Assembly (NCBI GenBank): GCA_964544115.1
Contig: CAZJBP010000184.1
Span: 1 to 6,796, forward strand
Reading direction: 5' to 3'
Length of the DNA: 6,796 nucleotides
Source: CAZJBP01 sp964544115
Lineage (GTDB): Bacteria > Verrucomicrobiota > Kiritimatiellia > UBA8416 > JADHWI01
Shown: in pieces, positions 4,314 to 6,796 of the stretch
Numbering within the stretch: position 1 is the stretch's first letter
How the letters are laid out: every line of letters begins with the position of its first letter
Translations under genes and position numbers: made by a program
The notes under the pieces: model-generated
The model's input: only the letters and a program-made list of their open reading frames with translations
Told to the model about the DNA's origin: nothing
Database searches by the model: none

Positions 4314-5825
4314 ATGGCGGTCAGGAAATTATTGGCGGTGGATCTGGGTGCGTCGGGCGGCAAGTGCTTTGTGGGGACGTTCGACGGCGGGTCGTTCGCC
4401 ATGCGCGAGCTGCACCGCTTCGTACACGAAGGCACATCGTTCTTCCTGCCCGACGCATCGGGCGCGGTGTGCGAACGGACGTACTGGGACGACACGTTCA
4501 TCTTCCGCAACATCGTCGAGGGGCTGCAGGCGTACCGGCGCGAGGAGGGAGCGACGCTGGACGCGATCGGCGTGGACACGTGGGGTGCGGATGGCCAGTT
4601 CGTCACGCCCGACGGCGATATGCTCGGAAAGATGTACTGCTACCGCGACCATCGGCTCGACACGATGATCGAGCAGGTCAAGGCGCGCATCGACGCGCGG
4701 CGCGTCTACGAGCTGACGGGCATCCACTTCCAGCCGTTCAACGTCAGCAACCAGCTGTTGTGGTTCGTGCTGAACCGCCCCGATCTCATGCTGCCCGGCA
4801 TCACGTACCTGCCCGTGCCCGCGGTGTTCACGTACTACCTGAGCGGCGAAAGGGCGGTCGATTCCTCCTGGGCCAGCGTGACGCAGCTCATGGACGCGAA
4901 GAGCCGCGAGTGGAGCGCGGAGATCCTCGAGCACCTGGGCGTGCCGCTGAAGGTCATGCCGCGGATCGTCCGCCCCGGCACCGTGGTGGCGCCGCTGACC
5001 GAAGGGCTGGCCCGGCTGGTGGGGCTGAACCGGGCCCAGGTCGTGGCGGTGGCCGCGCACGACACGGCCAGCGCCTTTGCCGCCGCGCCGGTGCAGGACC
5101 CGGCAACGGCGCTGATCATCAGCTCGGGCACGTGGTCGCTCGTCGGCAAGCTCGTGCCGCAGCCGGTCACCACGCCGGAGGCGATGGCGGCCAACGTCAG
5201 CAGCGAGGGCGGGATCGACAACATCCGCCTCCTCAAGAACTGCATGGGATCCTGGCTGGTCCAGGAGCTGCGGCGCGTCTGGCGGGTGCAGGACGGCAAG
5301 GAGACCTCCTGGGATGAGCTGACCCGACTGTGCGAGGCGGCCGAGCCGTTCAAGGTGCTCGTCGATCCGGACGACAGCAGCTTCTACAACCCCGCGAACA
5401 TGCAGGAGGCCATCGACGCGTTCTGCGCGCGGACCGGCCAGGCCAGGCCGGCCGGCCGCGGCGGCTACGTGCGGGCGGTGTACGAGAGCCTGGCGCTGAA
5501 GTATCGCCAGGTGAACGAGCACATCTGCCGCGTCTCCGGATCCCGGACGACCACCGTGCACATCGTCGGCGGCGGCTGCAAGAACCCGCTGCTCAACCAG
5601 TTCACGGCGGATGCCCTCGGGCTGCCCGTGCTGGCGGGCCCGGAGGAGGCGACCGCGGTCGGCAACCTGATGGTGCAGGCCATGGCCATGGGGATCATCC
5701 GGACTATGGCGGAGGCACAGCCGCTCATCAAGGGAGCCTTCCCGATCCGGGAGTTCAAGCCCGAGAACCCGGCGGCGTGGACCGCGGCCTACGCGCGGTT
5801 TTCGAAGCTGGCGGCCGCCCGCTGA
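4314..5825 (+). CDS. rhaB: Rhamnulokinase (FGGY carbohydrate kinase)
   Basis: Uses ATP to phosphorylate L-rhamnulose to L-rhamnulose 1-phosphate in the cytoplasm, the second step of L-rhamnose breakdown. The 503 residues are typical for the family. The N-terminal FGGY domain starts with LLAVDLGASGGK (6-17) and carries GVDTWGADGQF (86-96). The hinge/catalytic region has AAHDTASAF (247-255), where Asp250 is the expected catalytic base. The C-terminal domain has SSGTWSLVGK (270-279), the adenine-site signature HIVGGGCKNPLLNQFTADA (416-434) and GPEEATAVGN (442-451). FGGY kinases for fuculose and related sugars are close relatives, so L-fuculokinase is the main alternative; the SSGTWSL and GGGCKN motifs favour RhaB. 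No other rhamnose gene (isomerase, aldolase, regulator) is in view. It has its own ribosome site and a structured leader, and ends 9 nt before the convergent small-protein gene. Confidence 0.93.
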   Translation: MAVRKLLAVDLGASGGKCFVGTFDGGSFAMRELHRFVHEGTSFFLPDASGAVCERTYWDDTFIFRNIVEGLQAYRREEGATLDAIGVDTWGADGQFVTPDGDMLGKMYCYRDHRLDTMIEQVKARIDARRVYELTGIHFQPFNVSNQLLWFVLNRPDLMLPGITYLPVPAVFTYYLSGERAVDSSWASVTQLMDAKSREWSAEILEHLGVPLKVMPRIVRPGTVVAPLTEGLARLVGLNRAQVVAVAAHDTASAFAAAPVQDPATALIISSGTWSLVGKLVPQPVTTPEAMAANVSSEGGIDNIRLLKNCMGSWLVQELRRVWRVQDGKETSWDELTRLCEAAEPFKVLVDPDDSSFYNPANMQEAIDAFCARTGQARPAGRGGYVRAVYESLALKYRQVNEHICRVSGSRTTTVHIVGGGCKNPLLNQFTADALGLPVLAGPEEATAVGNLMVQAMAMGIIRTMAEAQPLIKGAFPIREFKPENPAAWTAAYARFSKLAAAR

Positions 5826-5834
5826 CCGGGCGCG

Positions 5835-6053
5835 TCATGGCCGCGTCAGCCACCAGCGCACCAGAAGTCCAAGGGCGAACAGGGCCATGACGAGGAGCAG
5901 GGCTTTCTGCTCGGAGGCGGTCAGGTCGAACCATGGAGCGGCGGCGGCGCGCGCCGCTTGCCGGGCGGCCGCCAGCCGCTGGCGGATGCCGGAGCCCGGA
6001 GCGTCTTCCGGAGAGCGGTCGTCCCGTTGCACGCTGTTCCCCTGACCGCCCAT
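5835..6053 (-). CDS. Small single-pass membrane protein downstream of leuS
   Basis: 72 residues. Residues 1-45 are polar and charged (MGGQGNSVQRDDRSPEDAPG, then an Ala/Arg-rich helix RQRLAAARQAARAAAAPW); residues 51-66 (ALLLVMALFALGLLVR) form one membrane segment, followed by WWLTRP. By the positive-inside rule the charge balance does not settle orientation. Its start follows the leuS stop by 15 nt on the same strand, so it is probably the last cistron of a leuS transcript, with translation likely coupled since the ribosome site is weak (GCGGGA). The 'LTASEQKALLLVMALFALGLLVRWW' type of segment recalls the N-terminal anchor of ComEA-like helix-hairpin-helix proteins, but no helix-hairpin-helix follows here. 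I cannot assign a function. The membrane segment and tight spacing make it a real gene rather than a shadow frame. Confidence 0.65.
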   Translation of the reverse strand: MGGQGNSVQRDDRSPEDAPGSGIRQRLAAARQAARAAAAPWFDLTASEQKALLLVMALFALGLLVRWWLTRP

Positions 6054-6068
6054 GTCCGTGATTCCCGC

Positions 6069-6796
6069 TCAGCTGACGGCGATGCTGACCAGCTTGTTGG
6101 GAACGACGACGACCTTGCGGAGCGTCTTGCCTTCGAGCTGCTTCGCGACCTGCTCGTCGGCCAGCACGCGCGTTCGCACCTCGTCCTCGGGCAGGTCGGC
6201 CGGCAGGCGCAGGCGTCCGCGGACCTTGCCGTTGACCTGCACGACGACCTCGACCTCCTCGCAGGCCAGCGCCTGCTCGTTCCAGGTCGGCCACTCGGTG
6301 TTCAGCAGCGAGGGGGCGTGCCCCAGTTCACACCAGAGTTCCTCGGCAATGTGCGGCGCGAACGGCGCCAGCAGGCGGACCATGGTCTCGACGCACTCGC
6401 GGAAGACGATCCTGGCCGGGAGCGCGCTTTCCGCCGTGATGCCGGCGGCGTCCATCGCGTTGGACAGCTCCATGATCTGCGCGATGGCCGAGTTGAAGTG
6501 GAACGCGCCCTCGACGTCCTCGCTCACTTTCCGGACCGTGGCGTGCAGCTTGCGGTAGAGGTCGCGCTCGACCGGCCCCATCTCCCCAAGCCCGCAGGTC
6601 TGCCCCGCGCAAGCGCGCAGCAGGTCCTGGTTCTCGTAGACGCGGCGCCACAGGCGGCGCAGGAACCGCGCGGCGCCCTCGATGCCCTGGTCGTTCCACT
6701 CCGCATCCTTCTCGGGCGGGCCGAGGAAGAGCGTGTACATCCGGAGGGTGTCGGCGCCGTAGCCGGCGATCAGCTCGTCCGGGCTGACGACGTTGC
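6069..6796 (-). CDS. leuS: Leucyl-tRNA synthetase, C-terminal part (5' end outside window)
   Basis: Class I aminoacyl-tRNA synthetase that attaches leucine to tRNA-Leu. The frame enters from the right edge and ends with TGA, giving 241 residues. It begins NVVSPDELIAGYGADTLRMY, the sequence immediately after the KMSKS catalytic loop, whose lysines lie just off the window. Then follow FLGPPEKDAEWNDQGIEGA (the end of the catalytic core), the anticodon-binding helical domain (FLRRLWRRVYENQ ... LLAPFAPHIAEELWCELG) and the C-terminal domain that contacts the tRNA elbow (VQVNGKVRGRLRLPAD ... LEGKTLRKVVVVPNKLVSIAV), matching the usual bacterial 'NGKvRg' and 'vPgKlvNiv' ends. The catalytic and editing domains are not visible, so activity cannot be judged, but the visible part is intact. 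The 72-residue membrane protein gene follows after 15 nt. Confidence 0.97.
   Translation of the reverse strand, partial: NVVSPDELIAGYGADTLRMYTLFLGPPEKDAEWNDQGIEGAARFLRRLWRRVYENQDLLRACAGQTCGLGEMGPVERDLYRKLHATVRKVSEDVEGAFHFNSAIAQIMELSNAMDAAGITAESALPARIVFRECVETMVRLLAPFAPHIAEELWCELGHAPSLLNTEWPTWNEQALACEEVEVVVQVNGKVRGRLRLPADLPEDEVRTRVLADEQVAKQLEGKTLRKVVVVPNKLVSIAVS

Noticed and set aside
4037..4606. A 189-codon - strand frame crossing the second repeat element into rhaB
   Set aside because: Half of it is antisense to rhaB and the rest encodes the heptamer repeats (SEFRSQNSE); no start signal and no family motif.
4329..5561. A 410-codon - strand frame opposite rhaB
   Set aside because: Same explanation: His/Arg/Ala-rich shadow of the FGGY kinase gene.
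5755..6294. A 179-codon - strand frame overlapping leuS, the small membrane protein gene and the end of rhaB
   Set aside because: Arg/Gly/Ala-rich out-of-frame product; the leuS and membrane-protein frames explain the same DNA.

Overview
This is a GC-rich bacterial chromosome segment with five gene loci, a broken sugar hydrolase among them, and two repeat-bearing intergenic spacers. The protein style (a DnaG with an EGQIDVIRCH-type Toprim motif, a cytoplasmic GH29 hydrolase, a rhamnulokinase, and a small membrane protein after leuS) suggests the PVC superphylum, perhaps Planctomycetota or Lentisphaerota. That is an impression from sequence style, not a measured phylogeny.

Layout. (1) Positions 3-407, +: the C-terminal part of a probable small lipoprotein or envelope protein whose start lies left of the window. 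Its base composition is less GC-rich than its neighbours. (2) Positions 418-1683, -: a GH29 alpha-L-fucosidase-like gene converging on the first. The frame stays open for 421 codons except for one in-frame TGA at codon 330 (694-696), which separates the catalytic domain from the C-terminal domain. (3) Positions 1684-2128: a divergent spacer with a near-palindromic array of 6-nt repeats, a UUCG-type hairpin and a good dnaG promoter placed so that the message would be almost leaderless. (4) Positions 2129-3976, +: a complete DnaG primase. (5) Positions 3977-4313: a spacer with a 9-bp perfect hairpin, a second inverted array made of 7-nt repeats around a self-complementary core, and a structured leader before the next gene. 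(6) Positions 4314-5825, +: rhamnulokinase RhaB. (7) Positions 5835-6053, -: a 72-residue single-pass membrane protein just downstream of leuS. (8) Positions 6069-6796, -: the C-terminal 241 residues of leucyl-tRNA synthetase, running off the right edge just after the KMSKS loop.

How it works together. dnaG and leuS are housekeeping genes. The fucosidase and the rhamnulokinase both act on 6-deoxyhexoses and suggest an organism that feeds on fucose- or rhamnose-containing polysaccharides, but they are not in one operon. The most unusual features are the in-frame TGA in the fucosidase and the two inverted arrays of very short tandem repeats (period 6 and period 7), one on each side of dnaG. I see no CRISPR array, tRNA, rRNA, transposase or complete defence or mobile system.
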